Assembly: GCF_020859565.1 (NCBI RefSeq)
Contig: NZ_JAJHUO010000003.1
Span: 356,945 to 420,944, forward strand
DNA from: Saccharothrix luteola
GTDB lineage: Bacteria > Actinomycetota > Actinomycetes > Mycobacteriales > Pseudonocardiaceae
Length of the DNA stretch: 64,000 bases
Direction of reading: 5' to 3'
Of this stretch, positions 27,945 to 36,178 are shown one piece after another. Positions within the stretch are counted from its first letter, which is position 1. Each line of letters begins with the position of its first letter. The notes beneath the pieces were generated by a model. The model had not been told where the DNA came from and did no database searches. It worked only from the letters and a program-made list of their open reading frames with translations. A program made the translations under genes and the position numbers.

Positions 27945-27979
27945 GCGAAGGCCCCCGACCAGGTGTCGGGGGCCTTCGC
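27945..27979. terminator. bidirectional terminator after prcA
   Basis: GCGAAGGCCCCCGAC (27945-27959) pairs with GTCGGGGGCCTTCGC (27965-27979): a perfect 15-bp stem with a five-base loop between convergent prcA and the RHH gene. Confidence 0.87.
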
Positions 27980-27983
27980 CGTC

Positions 27984-28229
27984 CTACAGGAAGATCTTGA
28001 CCAGCTGGTCGCGCCCCTCGGGGTCGCGCAGCACCACCTGGTTGCCCGCGCGCAGCTCCGAGTCGACGAACTCGTAGATCAGCAGCGCCCGGTTGACCAG
28101 GTCGACCTTCTTGAGCCCGGTCCGCTCCTGCAGCTTGCCCAACGCCTCGACCGCTTCCGCGATGAGCGCGACGTTGACGCGGTCCACCACGGCAGGCTTC
28201 TCCGACGTGTCCCGCTCGACCGATGACAT
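27984..28229 (-). CDS. ribbon-helix-helix-like small protein
   Basis: 81 residues. After a short acidic N terminus comes a strand (R-V-N-V-A-L) followed by two helices, A-E-A-V-E-A-L-G-K-L-Q-E-R-T-G and K-V-D-L-V-N-R-A-L-L-I-Y-E-F-V-D, the CopG/ribbon-helix-helix pattern of small dimeric DNA-binding proteins. A C-terminal extension (about residues 60-81) contains L-R-D-P-E-G-R-D-Q-L-V-K-I-F-L. No partner toxin is next to it. It converges on prcA across the terminator. Confidence 0.72.
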   Translation of the reverse strand: MSSVERDTSEKPAVVDRVNVALIAEAVEALGKLQERTGLKKVDLVNRALLIYEFVDSELRAGNQVVLRDPEGRDQLVKIFL

Positions 28230-28263
28230 GGCGCACCTCGCTCCTCGTTGCTCTGCCCAGCAT

Positions 28264-28296
28264 GGCACCCCTGGTGCCGATTCGCCACAGAATCGG
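28264..28296. repeat. two adjacent inverted repeats upstream of the RHH gene
   Basis: GGCACC (28264-28269) with GGTGCC (28273-28278), and CCGATTC (28277-28283) with GAATCGG (28290-28296). Either could be an operator for the RHH protein or a hairpin. They lie 35-67 bases before its start, in the 254-bp gap to the 28484 gene. Confidence 0.35.
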
Positions 28297-28423
28297 TGTC
28301 GAAAGTGTGGACATCTCGATGTGGGGGTGGCACGATCGGCTTGCGTGCTCACGTGGGTGCCAGACACGGGAAAAGGACGGGCCGGTAAGGCGGGGGAGTG
28401 TCGGCCCGTCGTTCCATCCCGGA

Positions 28424-28464
28424 CCCTTGAGCCCTTCACCCACCTGGGTGGAAAGGCCCAAGGG
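28424..28464 (+). promoter_or_regulatory. long stem-loop in the leader of the 28484 gene
   Basis: The segments 28424-28441 and 28446-28464 are nearly complementary along about 17 pairs around a very short loop. The 3' side ends about 20 bases before ATG 28484, next to its ribosome-binding region (GAAGAAAGG). This could be an attenuator-like or thermosensor-like leader, or a terminator for an upstream transcript. Confidence 0.4.
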
Positions 28465-28483
28465 GTGAAGAAAGGCACCTCGC

Positions 28484-28828
28484 ATGAGTATCGCAACGCC
28501 GGCTCCGGGCGCGCCCGGAGCCGACAACCCGGCGGGCTGGGGCGACCCGACCCGCGAAGCGCGAGTGCGCGTGGAGAAGTCGGGTCTCAAGGTTGAAGTG
28601 GCCGTGCCCTCCAGCCAAGCGCCCCGCCTCCTGCACGCGGCTGTGCTCGCACTGGTCATGAGCGGGGTGGTCCTCGGCCCCGTGCTCACGCTCAGGGCGG
28701 TCCCCGTGGACTTCCCGGTGTGGGCGACGGTCGGCTTGATCGCCGGTCAGATCAGTCTGTTCGGGCTGGTCGCCATGATCGCGCGACGTGCGTCCTGGTC
28801 GGGAGAGAGGACCCGGAGGCGGGGCTGA
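28484..28828 (+). CDS. two-span small membrane protein
   Basis: 114 residues. A Pro/Gly/Ala-rich N terminus, a short amphipathic segment (R-V-R-V-E-K-S-G-L-K-V-E-V-A-V), two membrane spans (about residues 49-70 and 78-100) and a very basic C terminus (R-R-A-S-W-S-G-E-R-T-R-R-R-G). No family recognised. It has an unusually structured leader and is closed by a 16-bp hairpin terminator, so it is a stand-alone unit. Confidence 0.65.
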   Translation: MSIATPAPGAPGADNPAGWGDPTREARVRVEKSGLKVEVAVPSSQAPRLLHAAVLALVMSGVVLGPVLTLRAVPVDFPVWATVGLIAGQISLFGLVAMIARRASWSGERTRRRG

Positions 28829-28830
28829 CC

Positions 28831-28867
28831 CGCGAAAGGGGCACTCGTCGTGAGTGCCCCTTTCGCG
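28831..28867. terminator. bidirectional terminator
   Basis: CGCGAAAGGGGCACTC (28831-28846) pairs perfectly with GAGTGCCCCTTTCGCG (28852-28867), a 16-bp stem with a five-base loop, between the convergent 28484 and 28872 genes. Confidence 0.87.
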
Positions 28868-28871
28868 TGAA

Positions 28872-29324
28872 TCAGGCGCGTGCCAGGGGTGACGGCAGGT
28901 CGGCGAAGTCCTTGGTCCGCTCCAAGCCCGTGAGCACGGCGAGCAGGTCGTCCGGCGGCGCGACCAGCCTGCGCGCGTCCAGGTCCAGCCAGCCGCCCGT
29001 GGTCACGACGGTGGCGGCGGTCCGGCCGTCGGCCTTGAGGATCCTGTTGTGCAGGCGGAACCGCGCGCCGTCCGACGCGAGGCCGTCCAGGCGCAGTTCC
29101 ACCACCACGGGGTCGAGCAGGCGCAGCTCGGCGCGGTACCGGATGTCGTCGCCGTGGGAGATCGGGCCGATCCGGCGCGCGGCGAACTCGGTGACCGGGA
29201 AGCCCGCCGACGCGAAGTACTGCATCCGGTTGTCCTCGGCCGCGTCCAGGTACGCGGTGGTGCGCATGTGGCCGTTCTGGTCGACGTCCGGCCAGCGCAC
29301 GTGGGTGGTGCTGGTGAAGGGCAT
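28872..29324 (-). CDS. hotdog-fold acyl-CoA thioester hydrolase
   Basis: 150 residues of the 4HBT/YbgC type. V-R-W-P-D-V-D-Q-N-G-H-M-R-T-T-A-Y-L-D (residues 9-27) is the catalytic-Asp/Asn-Gly-His segment followed by the long hotdog helix; D-D-I-R-Y-R-A-E-L and R-F-R-L-H-N-R-I-L-K continue the sheet. It would hydrolyse short or medium acyl-CoA thioesters. It follows glpD on the same strand after 41 bases, so read-through from the glycerol operon is possible. Confidence 0.85.
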   Translation of the reverse strand: MPFTSTTHVRWPDVDQNGHMRTTAYLDAAEDNRMQYFASAGFPVTEFAARRIGPISHGDDIRYRAELRLLDPVVVELRLDGLASDGARFRLHNRILKADGRTAATVVTTGGWLDLDARRLVAPPDDLLAVLTGLERTKDFADLPSPLARA

Positions 29325-29365
29325 GCGTCGAGTATCCGCAACCCCACCGGCACCACCCGGTCCGC

Positions 29366-30907
29366 CTACGCGATGGCCTCGGCCAGCAACCGCCCCGTGC
29401 GCTCGCGCACCGACGGCGTGTCCAACCCGCGCACCACCACGGTGGTCCGCCGCCGCAGGACGTCGTCCACCTCGGTCGCCCACTCGTACCGCTGCGCGTG
29501 CGCCACCTGCGCCCAGATGTCCGGCCCGTCCGGGTGCACCCGGTCCAGCAGCGACGGGTCGTCCAGCGCCAGCGCCAGCACCTCGTGGCTCACCGTGCCG
29601 TAGTGCGTGGCCAGGTGCCGGAGCACGTCGTCGGGCACCGACGGCAGCTCACGGCCCAGCTGCGCGCTCACCCGGTCGGGCAGCGCCGCGCCCGGCAACG
29701 CCGACGGCACACCGTCGAACGCGTGCGACAGGTCCCGCCCCAACGCCTCGCCTACGCGTGCCAGCACCGACGCGCCGATGCGCCGGAACGTGGTCCACTT
29801 GCCGCCCGCCACGCTGATCATCCCGCCACGACCGCGGGTGATCACGGTCTCGCGCTTGGCGTGGCTGGTGTCGCCGGACCCGCCGGGCAGCACGCGCAGC
29901 CCGGCGAACGCGTACGCGATCCGCGACCGGTCCAACGCCGAGGGGACGATGCCGACCGACGCCTCACCGAGGATCTGGTCGACGTCGGCCGGCGAGCACC
30001 GCACGTCGGCCGGATCGCCCTCGTAGGGCTCGTCGGTCGTGCCCAGCAGGAGCTGCCCCTCCCACGGGATGGCGAACGACACCCGCACGTCGTCCACCGG
30101 GATGGTCATCGCCGCACGCCACGGCTCGTCCGTCTTCAGCACCAGGTGCGCGCCCTTGGACAGCCGGATGCTCGGCGAGGCCGCCGCGTCCTCCATCCGC
30201 CGCACGGAGTCCAGCCACGGCCCGGTCGCGTTGACCACCACCGACGCGTCCACCCCGAACGCGCCGCCGTCCACCTTGTCGCGCAGCTCCACGCCGGTCA
30301 CCAGCCCGCCGCGCTTGCGCAGGCCCGTCACCTCGACGTGGTTCAGCAGCACGGCGCCCGCTTCGGCCGCCGCACGCGCCGCCGTGATGGCCACGCGCGC
30401 GTCGTTCATCTGGTGGTCGTAGTACAGCGCCGCGCCGCGCAGCCCCTCGGTCCGCAGGTGCGGCACGTGCTCGACGGCCCGCCGCGCCGACAGCACCTTG
30501 CCGACGCCGTCGCCGAACCCGGACAGCGCCGAGTACAGCACCACGCCCGCGCCGAGCACCGACCGGGAGTGCGGCCCGCCCCGGTACACCGGCACCAGGA
30601 ACGGCAGCGGCCGGACCAGGTGCGGCGCCAGGTGGTCGCCCAACGCGCGCCGCTCGGCGTGGTTCTCCCGCACCATCGGCACCGCGCCCGGACCCATCGC
30701 CAGGTACCGCAGGCCGCCGTGCACGAGCTTGGACGACGCGCTGGACGTGGCGCCCGCGAAGTCGCCCGCCTCCACCAGCGCCACCCGCAGGCCCGACCGG
30801 GCCGCCGCCCACGTGGTGGCGATGCCCAGCGCGCCGCCGCCGATCACGACCAGGTCGAAGGCGCCGTGTCCCAGCGCCTCGCGCGCCTTGGCCCGTTGCT
30901 CACTCAT
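29366..30907 (-). CDS. glpD: aerobic glycerol-3-phosphate dehydrogenase GlpD
   Basis: 513 residues. FAD-binding [12 protein letters not shown] at about residues 19-30, [15 protein letters not shown] (residues about 54-68), and a C-terminal helical domain with H-L-A-T-H-Y-G-T. It oxidises glycerol-3-phosphate to dihydroxyacetone phosphate at the membrane and passes electrons to quinone. ATG 30907 overlaps the glpK stop codon by eight bases (ATGAGTGA), so translation is coupled. It is last in the glpF-glpK-glpD operon. Confidence 0.95.
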   Translation of the reverse strand: MSEQRAKAREALGHGAFDLVVIGGGALGIATTWAAARSGLRVALVEAGDFAGATSSASSKLVHGGLRYLAMGPGAVPMVRENHAERRALGDHLAPHLVRPLPFLVPVYRGGPHSRSVLGAGVVLYSALSGFGDGVGKVLSARRAVEHVPHLRTEGLRGAALYYDHQMNDARVAITAARAAAEAGAVLLNHVEVTGLRKRGGLVTGVELRDKVDGGAFGVDASVVVNATGPWLDSVRRMEDAAASPSIRLSKGAHLVLKTDEPWRAAMTIPVDDVRVSFAIPWEGQLLLGTTDEPYEGDPADVRCSPADVDQILGEASVGIVPSALDRSRIAYAFAGLRVLPGGSGDTSHAKRETVITRGRGGMISVAGGKWTTFRRIGASVLARVGEALGRDLSHAFDGVPSALPGAALPDRVSAQLGRELPSVPDDVLRHLATHYGTVSHEVLALALDDPSLLDRVHPDGPDIWAQVAHAQRYEWATEVDDVLRRRTTVVVRGLDTPSVRERTGRLLAEAIA

Positions 30908-32390
30908 CGTTGTCGTCCTCGTCAATCCAGCCGACGGTCCGCTCGACCGCCTTCTTCCACTTGCGGTAGCCCTTGTCGCGGGTCTTCGCGTCCATGGTCG
31001 GCAGCCACTCGGCGGCCTTGTGCCAGTTCTCGCGCAGGCTCTCGGTGTCCGACCAGTAGCCGACCGCGAGGCCCGCCGCGTAGGCCGCGCCCAGGCACGT
31101 GGTCTCGGCGACGATCGGCCGCACCACGGGCACGTCCAGCACGTCGGACAGGAAGCCCATGAGCAGGTTGTTGGCGGTCATGCCGCCGTCGACCTTCAGC
31201 GCGACCAGTTCCACGCCCGAGTCGGCGTTCATCGCGTCCACGACCTCGCGGGTCTGCCACGCGGTGGCCTCCAGCACCGCGCGGGCGATGTGGCCCTTGT
31301 CGATGTAGCCGGTGAGGCCCGCGATGATGCCGCGCGCGTCGGACCGCCAGTGCGGCGCGAACAGGCCGGAGAACGCGGGCACGAAGTACGCGCCGCCGTT
31401 GTCCCGCACCGACCGCGCCAGCGTCTCGATCTCCGGTGCGCTGGAGATCAGCCCCATCTTGTCCCGGAACCACTGCACCAACGCGCCGGTGACCGCGATC
31501 GCGCCTTCCAGCGCGTACGCGGCCGGCTGGTCGCCGATCTTGTAGCCGACCGTGGTCAGCAGGCCGTTCTCCGACACCACCGGCTTGTCACCGGTGTTGA
31601 CCAGCAGGAAGCTGCCGGTGCCGTAGGTGCACTTGCCCTCGCCGGGCGAGTAGCAGGTCTGGCCGAACAGCGCCGCCTGCTGGTCGCCGAGCGCGGACGC
31701 CACGGGCACGCCCTCCAGCGTGCCGGTCGCGGTGCCGTAGACCTCGGCGGACGAGCGGATCTCCGGCAGCATCGCCTTGGGCACGCCGATCGCGTCGACC
31801 AGCTCGTCGTCCCAGTCCAGCGTCGCCAGGTTCATCAGCATGGTGCGGCTGGCGTTGGTGACATCGGTGACGTGGCGGCCGGTGAGCTTCCAGATCAGCC
31901 AGGTGTCCATGGTGCCGAACAGCACCTCGCCCGCCTCGGCGCGGGCGCGCAGGCCGTCGACGTGGTCGAGCAGCCAGCGGACCTTGGGCCCGGAGAAGTA
32001 GGTGGCCAGCGGCAGGCCGCACTTGTCGCGGAACCGGTTCTGGTCGCCGAGCTCCTTGACCAGCTGGTCGGTGCGGGTGTCCTGCCAGACGATCGCGTTG
32101 TGCACGGGCTTGCCGGTGGCCTTGTCCCACACCAGCGTGGTCTCGCGCTGGTTGGTGATGCCGACGGCGGCCAGGTCGTGCACGGTCAGCGACGCCTTCT
32201 GCAGCGCGCCGTGCACGACGTCGAGCACGTTGGCCCAGATCTCCTCGGCGTCGTGCTCGACCCAGCCGGGCTTGGGGAAGATCTGCCGGTGCTCCTTCTG
32301 CGCCACGGACACGATCGCGCCGCCGTGGTCGAAGACGATGCAGCGTGAGGAGGTCGTGCCCTGGTCGATGGCTGCGATGTAGGTGCTCAC
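30900..32390 (-). CDS. glpK: glycerol kinase GlpK
   Basis: 496 residues, standard length for the FGGY kinase family. N-terminal [11 protein letters not shown] binds ATP phosphate; G-I-T-N-Q-R-E-T and W-Q-D-T-R-T-D bind glycerol; the C-terminal adenosine motif is [10 protein letters not shown]. It phosphorylates glycerol to sn-glycerol-3-phosphate with ATP. It starts with GTG, 13 bases after glpF. Confidence 0.96.
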   Translation of the reverse strand: MSTYIAAIDQGTTSSRCIVFDHGGAIVSVAQKEHRQIFPKPGWVEHDAEEIWANVLDVVHGALQKASLTVHDLAAVGITNQRETTLVWDKATGKPVHNAIVWQDTRTDQLVKELGDQNRFRDKCGLPLATYFSGPKVRWLLDHVDGLRARAEAGEVLFGTMDTWLIWKLTGRHVTDVTNASRTMLMNLATLDWDDELVDAIGVPKAMLPEIRSSAEVYGTATGTLEGVPVASALGDQQAALFGQTCYSPGEGKCTYGTGSFLLVNTGDKPVVSENGLLTTVGYKIGDQPAAYALEGAIAVTGALVQWFRDKMGLISSAPEIETLARSVRDNGGAYFVPAFSGLFAPHWRSDARGIIAGLTGYIDKGHIARAVLEATAWQTREVVDAMNADSGVELVALKVDGGMTANNLLMGFLSDVLDVPVVRPIVAETTCLGAAYAAGLAVGYWSDTESLRENWHKAAEWLPTMDAKTRDKGYRKWKKAVERTVGWIDEDDNDE

Positions 32391-32403
32391 GGTGGGACGC
32401 TCC

Positions 32404-33114
32404 TCAGTAGACGGCGATGTCGACGAGCCCGGCCAATGCTCCGCCGATCAGGGGACCGACGACGGGGACCCAGGCGTATCCCCAGTCCGATCCACCCTTT
32501 CCGGGGATCGGCAGGACGGCGTGCGCGAGGCGGGGGCCGAGGTCGCGCGCGGGGTTGATGGCGTAGCCGGTGGGCCCGCCCAGCGACATGCCGATGCCGA
32601 CGACCAGCAGGGCGACGATCAGGACGCCGGTGCCGGAGGTCTCCAGGCCCTTGGTCTGGCCGGTCGCCAGGATGACGAACACCAGCACGAACGTGGCGAT
32701 GACCTCGGTGGTCAGGTTCTGCGCGCGGTGGCGGACCTCGGGGCCGGTGGCGAAGACGCCGAGCACGTCGCCGGTGTTGGCGCGGAACTGGCCGAGGTAG
32801 GCGAGGTAGCACAGGACGGCGCCGGTGAACGCGCCGAGGAACTGGGCGAGCAGGTAGAGCGGGACGGTGCTCCAGTCGCCGTTGTGGATGGCCAGGCCGA
32901 CGGTGACGGCCGGGTTGAGGTGCGCGCCGGACAGCGGCGCGACCGCGTAGGCGCCGGCGAGGACCGCGAACCCCCAGCCGAACGTGATCACCGCCCATCC
33001 CGCGCCGTTCGACTTCGACTTCGCCAACACCACGCCCGCGACGACGCCGTTGCCGAGCAGCAACAGCAGTGCGGTGCCGAGGAACTCACCGATGAAGATC
33101 GACTGGTTGGTCAT
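32404..33114 (-). CDS. glpF: glycerol facilitator GlpF (aquaglyceroporin)
   Basis: 236 residues with six membrane spans and both pore motifs, H-L-N-P-A-V (NPA 67-69) and A-I-N-P-A-R-D (NPA 187-189). Arg190 is the selectivity-filter arginine and the following Asp is typical of glycerol-conducting members. It passively admits glycerol for GlpK. It is the first gene of the operon; the upstream gap carries a palindrome matching the one at gylR. Confidence 0.94.
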   Translation of the reverse strand: MTNQSIFIGEFLGTALLLLLGNGVVAGVVLAKSKSNGAGWAVITFGWGFAVLAGAYAVAPLSGAHLNPAVTVGLAIHNGDWSTVPLYLLAQFLGAFTGAVLCYLAYLGQFRANTGDVLGVFATGPEVRHRAQNLTTEVIATFVLVFVILATGQTKGLETSGTGVLIVALLVVGIGMSLGGPTGYAINPARDLGPRLAHAVLPIPGKGGSDWGYAWVPVVGPLIGGALAGLVDIAVY

Positions 33115-33141
33115 CCACGCGCCCTCTCTGGCCTGAATGCC

Positions 33142-33158
33142 GTTCGACAATGTCGTAC
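33142..33158 (-). promoter_or_regulatory. GylR-type operator before glpF
   Basis: GTTCGAC-AAT-GTCGTAC is a 17-bp inverted repeat with one mismatch, 28 bases before the glpF start. It is the same site as at 34008-34024, allowing one base change in the arm. Confidence 0.7.
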
Positions 33159-33217
33159 GGTGCGCGTGAATCCTGTGCCGACGCTCACAAGATGTCAACC
33201 CTTCCGGAACGCCCGCG

Positions 33218-33985
33218 TCACCAGGGGATGGCGCCGAGCTCGCGCGAGATGGACCGCGCGGCCTCGCGCACGTAGGACACGAGGTCCGTGCGCGGCTGCT
33301 TCTTCTCGTCGCACAGCCGCTCGACGGGACCGGAGATCCCGACCGCGCCCACGGTCACCAGCCGCCGGTCCCGGATGGGCGCGGCCAGCGACACCTCGCC
33401 CTCGACCAGCTCCTCGACCTCGGACGCCCAGCCACGGCTCCTGACCTGCTCCAACGCCTCGCCCAGCCGGTCGAGGTCGGTGATCGTGGCGGCGGTGTAG
33501 GCCTTCAGGGGCTCGTCGTCGGCGAGGCCGAGCCCGACCGGGTCGTCGGCGAGCAGGACCTTGCCCAACGCGCTGGCGTGCGCGGGGAGCAGCGCGCCGA
33601 CCTCGAGGACCTGGCGGGAGTTGTCCGGGCGGAAGACGTGGTGCACGACCAGGACCTGGTTCTCGTGCAGGGTGCCGATGCGGACGCTCTCCATGCTGCG
33701 CGAGGCCAGCGAGTCCGACCAGTTCAGCGCGCGGGTGCGCAGCTCGTTGCCGTCGAGGTAGCTGCTGCCGATGTGGAACAGCGCCGCGCCGAGCTGGTAC
33801 TTGCCCGTGTCCGGCGACTGCTCGACGAACCCGACCAGCTGCAACGTGCGGAGGATGCCGTGCACGGTCGGTTTGGGCAGGTCGAGGGCCCGGGCGAGCT
33901 CCGCCACCCCCATCCGCCGCGCGCCGCTGGCCAGCAGCCGCAACACCGCGGCTGCCCGTTCGATGGACTGGATGGGACCGGGCAC
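33218..33985 (-). CDS. gylR: IclR-family glycerol operon regulator (GylR-like)
   Basis: 255 residues. Winged helix at the N terminus ([30 protein letters not shown]) and the IclR effector domain with [12 protein letters not shown] and V-S-L-A-A-P-I-R. In Streptomyces the GylR regulator sits upstream of the glycerol genes and represses them and itself until glycerol-3-phosphate accumulates. The location 103 bp upstream of glpF and the matching operators before both genes support the same role here. GTG start. Confidence 0.9.
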   Translation of the reverse strand: MPGPIQSIERAAAVLRLLASGARRMGVAELARALDLPKPTVHGILRTLQLVGFVEQSPDTGKYQLGAALFHIGSSYLDGNELRTRALNWSDSLASRSMESVRIGTLHENQVLVVHHVFRPDNSRQVLEVGALLPAHASALGKVLLADDPVGLGLADDEPLKAYTAATITDLDRLGEALEQVRSRGWASEVEELVEGEVSLAAPIRDRRLVTVGAVGISGPVERLCDEKKQPRTDLVSYVREAARSISRELGAIPW

Positions 33986-34007
33986 GCGATCACTCTAGCG
34001 CGATGTC

Positions 34008-34024
34008 GTTCGACCATGTCGAAC
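34008..34024 (-). promoter_or_regulatory. GylR-type operator before gylR
   Basis: GTTCGAC-CAT-GTCGAAC is a perfect 17-bp inverted repeat, 23 bases upstream of the gylR start, consistent with autorepression. The divergent secreted-protein gene begins 144 bases to the right. Confidence 0.72.
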
Positions 34025-34167
34025 TGTGTCGTGCGTCGGTCGGACTCCTCCCGGCCGCGCTGCCGGCCGGTTCCCGCCGCGGGTCACCCGACCGGGCAGG
34101 ACCGATGGCCGCACTGGGCCGTTCGGCGCAAACTCGCCGGGGGACGTGCCCTTGGAGAGGAGCCGAC

Positions 34168-35226
34168 ATGAAGATCCGAGTGCTCGCCGCGGTCGGTGCG
34201 GTGGTCGCCGCCGTGCTGACGCCCGCGACCGCGAGCGCCGAGCCGATGACGGTGGTGGCGCAGGGCCTGGACAACCCGCGCGGCCTGGCGTTCGCACCGG
34301 ACGGGGCGCTGTACGTCGCCGAGGCCGGCCGGGGCGGGGCCGGGCCGTGCTTCCCCGGTCCGGAGGGCCAGGACGTCTGCTTCGGCGACTCCGGGGCCGT
34401 CACCAGGGTCGCCGAGGGCGCGCAGCACCGGGTGATCACCGGTCTGCCGTCGATCGCCGCGGCGGACGGTTCCGGCGCGATCGGTCCGAGCGACGTGGAC
34501 CCGCGTGGTATCGGCGGGCTGTACTTCACCGTCGGGCTGGGCGCCGACCCCGCCGTGCGCGACGCGCTCCCGCCACTGGCGCGCGACGCGTCCGCCTGGC
34601 TGCTGCGCGGGCACGACGGCCGCTGGGAGCAGGTGGCCGACATCGGCGCGCACGAGGCGCGGGCGAACCCGGACGGCGGTCCGGTGGACACCAACCCGAC
34701 CTCGCTGACGGCCGCGCCCGGCGGCCGGGCCGTGGTCGACGCGGGCGGCAACTCGCTGCTGCTGGCCCACCAGCACGGGATCTCGACGCTCGCGGTCTTC
34801 GACACCAGGACGATCGGCGGTCAGCCGGTGCAGTCCGTGCCGACCTCGGTGGCGCGCGGTCGGGACAACGCCCTCTACGTCGGCGAGCTCACCGGTTTCC
34901 CGTTCCCGCCCGGCGAGGCGCGCGTGCACCGCGTGGCGCCAGGACGCGGGCCCGCGGTCTTCGCCGAGGGGTTCACCAACATCATCGACATCGCCTTCGA
35001 CAGCCGGGGCAGGCTCTACGTGCTGGAGATCGCGCACCACGGGCTGACCTCGGGCGACCCGACCGGCGCGCTGATCCGGGTCGACCACGACGGCGCGCGC
35101 ACCACCGTCGCGTCGGCCGGGCTGGTCATGCCCGGCGGCCTCGCCATCCGCGGCGGCGCGGCCTACGTCTCCAACTGCGGCGTGTGCGCCGGGGGAGGCA
35201 CCGTCGTCCGCATCCCGCTGAGCTGA
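34168..35226 (+). CDS. secreted ScyD/ScyE-family beta-propeller protein
   Basis: 352 residues. A Sec signal peptide (M-K-I-R-V-L-A-A-V then a hydrophobic core) ends at A-T-A-S-A | E-P, about residue 25. The mature protein has propeller-type repeats such as N-P-R-G-L-A-F-A-P-D-G-A-L-Y-V-A-E-A-G, N-A-L-Y-V-G-E-L-T and I-A-F-D-S-R-G-R-L-Y-V-L-E-I. Cysteine pairs near its start and end (P-C-F and D-V-C; N-C-G-V-C) suggest disulfides. The family is widespread and mostly uncharacterised outside scytonemin synthesis. ATG 34168 follows GGAGAGGAG. Confidence 0.85.
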   Translation: MKIRVLAAVGAVVAAVLTPATASAEPMTVVAQGLDNPRGLAFAPDGALYVAEAGRGGAGPCFPGPEGQDVCFGDSGAVTRVAEGAQHRVITGLPSIAAADGSGAIGPSDVDPRGIGGLYFTVGLGADPAVRDALPPLARDASAWLLRGHDGRWEQVADIGAHEARANPDGGPVDTNPTSLTAAPGGRAVVDAGGNSLLLAHQHGISTLAVFDTRTIGGQPVQSVPTSVARGRDNALYVGELTGFPFPPGEARVHRVAPGRGPAVFAEGFTNIIDIAFDSRGRLYVLEIAHHGLTSGDPTGALIRVDHDGARTTVASAGLVMPGGLAIRGGAAYVSNCGVCAGGGTVVRIPLS

Positions 35227-35243
35227 CCTGCCGGACCCGCGGC

Positions 35244-36140
35244 CTAGAGGTCCAACGACCAGGTCTGCGCCTCCACGTCACGTCCGAACAGGCGCTCCGG
35301 CGTGCTCTTGTCGATCGTGAACCCGACCTTCTCGTAGATGTGCCGCGACGCCGCCAGCCCCGCCACGGTCCACAGCTCCATCCGCTCGTACCCGGCACGG
35401 CGGGCGAAGCGGAGGCATTCGTCGACCAGCCGCGCGCCGATGCCCAGACCCCGCGCGGCGGGTTCGACGAGCAGCAGGCGGAGCTTGGCGGTGCGGTGGT
35501 CCACCCGCGTGCAGAAGATCGAGCCGACCGGTTCGCCGTCGACCTCGGCGATCCACGCCGCCTCGCGGTCGGGGGAGTGGTGCTCCCCGTACTCGCCCGC
35601 GACCCGCGCGACCAAGGCCTCGAAGGTCTGGTCGAAGCCGCACTCCTCGGCGTACCGGACCCCGTGCCGGTTGACCACCCACCCGAGGTCGCCCGGGCGC
35701 AACGGCCGCAGCAGGTAGGCCCGGGGCGTGCCGGTGAGCAGGCGCTCGATCCTCCGCATCGACGCCACCAGGTCGACCCGGTCCGCCGGCGGCACCCGGT
35801 CCAGCAGCGCGGCGACCTCGGCGTCGGACCGGGCGTCCAGGTCGGCGAACACGGACTCGCCCCGCGGCGTGAGGGCGACGACGTGGCGGCGCGAGTCGCG
35901 CTCGGACGCCGTGCGGGTGACCAGGCCGGCACGGTCGAAGCCGGTCAGGATGCGGCTGAGGTAGCCCGCGTCCAGCGACAGCGCCGTGCGGAGGTCGGCC
36001 GCCTCGCGCGGGCCCGCGGCCAGCTCGAACAGCACCCGCACCTCGGTCAGCGAGTACGGCGAGGCCAGGTAGCCGCGGTCGAGCACCCCGATCACGCCGG
36101 TGTAGAAGCGGTTGAACGCGCGGACGTCCGCGACCGTCAT
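35244..36140 (-). CDS. MarR regulator fused to GNAT acetyltransferase
   Basis: 298 residues. Residues 1-140 form a MarR winged helix (Y-S-L-T-E-V-R-V-L-F-E-L-A, L-D-A-G-Y-L-S-R-I-L-T-G-F-D-R-A-G-L-V, and S-E-R-D-S-R-R-H-V-V-A-L-T on the wing). Residues 145-298 are a GNAT domain with V-E-P-A-A-R-G-L-G-I-G-A-R-L as acetyl-CoA loop. This bifunctional arrangement is known in actinomycetes; acetylation of a small molecule would be coupled to sensing. ATG 36140 overlaps a large palindrome at 36142-36177, so it is probably autoregulated. Confidence 0.9.
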   Translation of the reverse strand: MTVADVRAFNRFYTGVIGVLDRGYLASPYSLTEVRVLFELAAGPREAADLRTALSLDAGYLSRILTGFDRAGLVTRTASERDSRRHVVALTPRGESVFADLDARSDAEVAALLDRVPPADRVDLVASMRRIERLLTGTPRAYLLRPLRPGDLGWVVNRHGVRYAEECGFDQTFEALVARVAGEYGEHHSPDREAAWIAEVDGEPVGSIFCTRVDHRTAKLRLLLVEPAARGLGIGARLVDECLRFARRAGYERMELWTVAGLAASRHIYEKVGFTIDKSTPERLFGRDVEAQTWSLDL

Positions 36141-36141
36141 C

Positions 36142-36177
36142 GTTGACTCCCTCAACAGAAATGTTGACGGAGTCAAC
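36142..36177 (-). promoter_or_regulatory. near-perfect 36-bp palindromic operator of the MarR-GNAT gene
   Basis: Two 16-base arms (36142-36157 and 36162-36177) pair at 15 of 16 positions around a GAAA centre; the outer parts are GTTGACTCC and GGAGTCAAC. It lies directly before the start codon and includes the ribosome-binding GGGAG. Binding would block both transcription and access to the ribosome site. Confidence 0.75.
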
Positions 36178-36178
36178 C

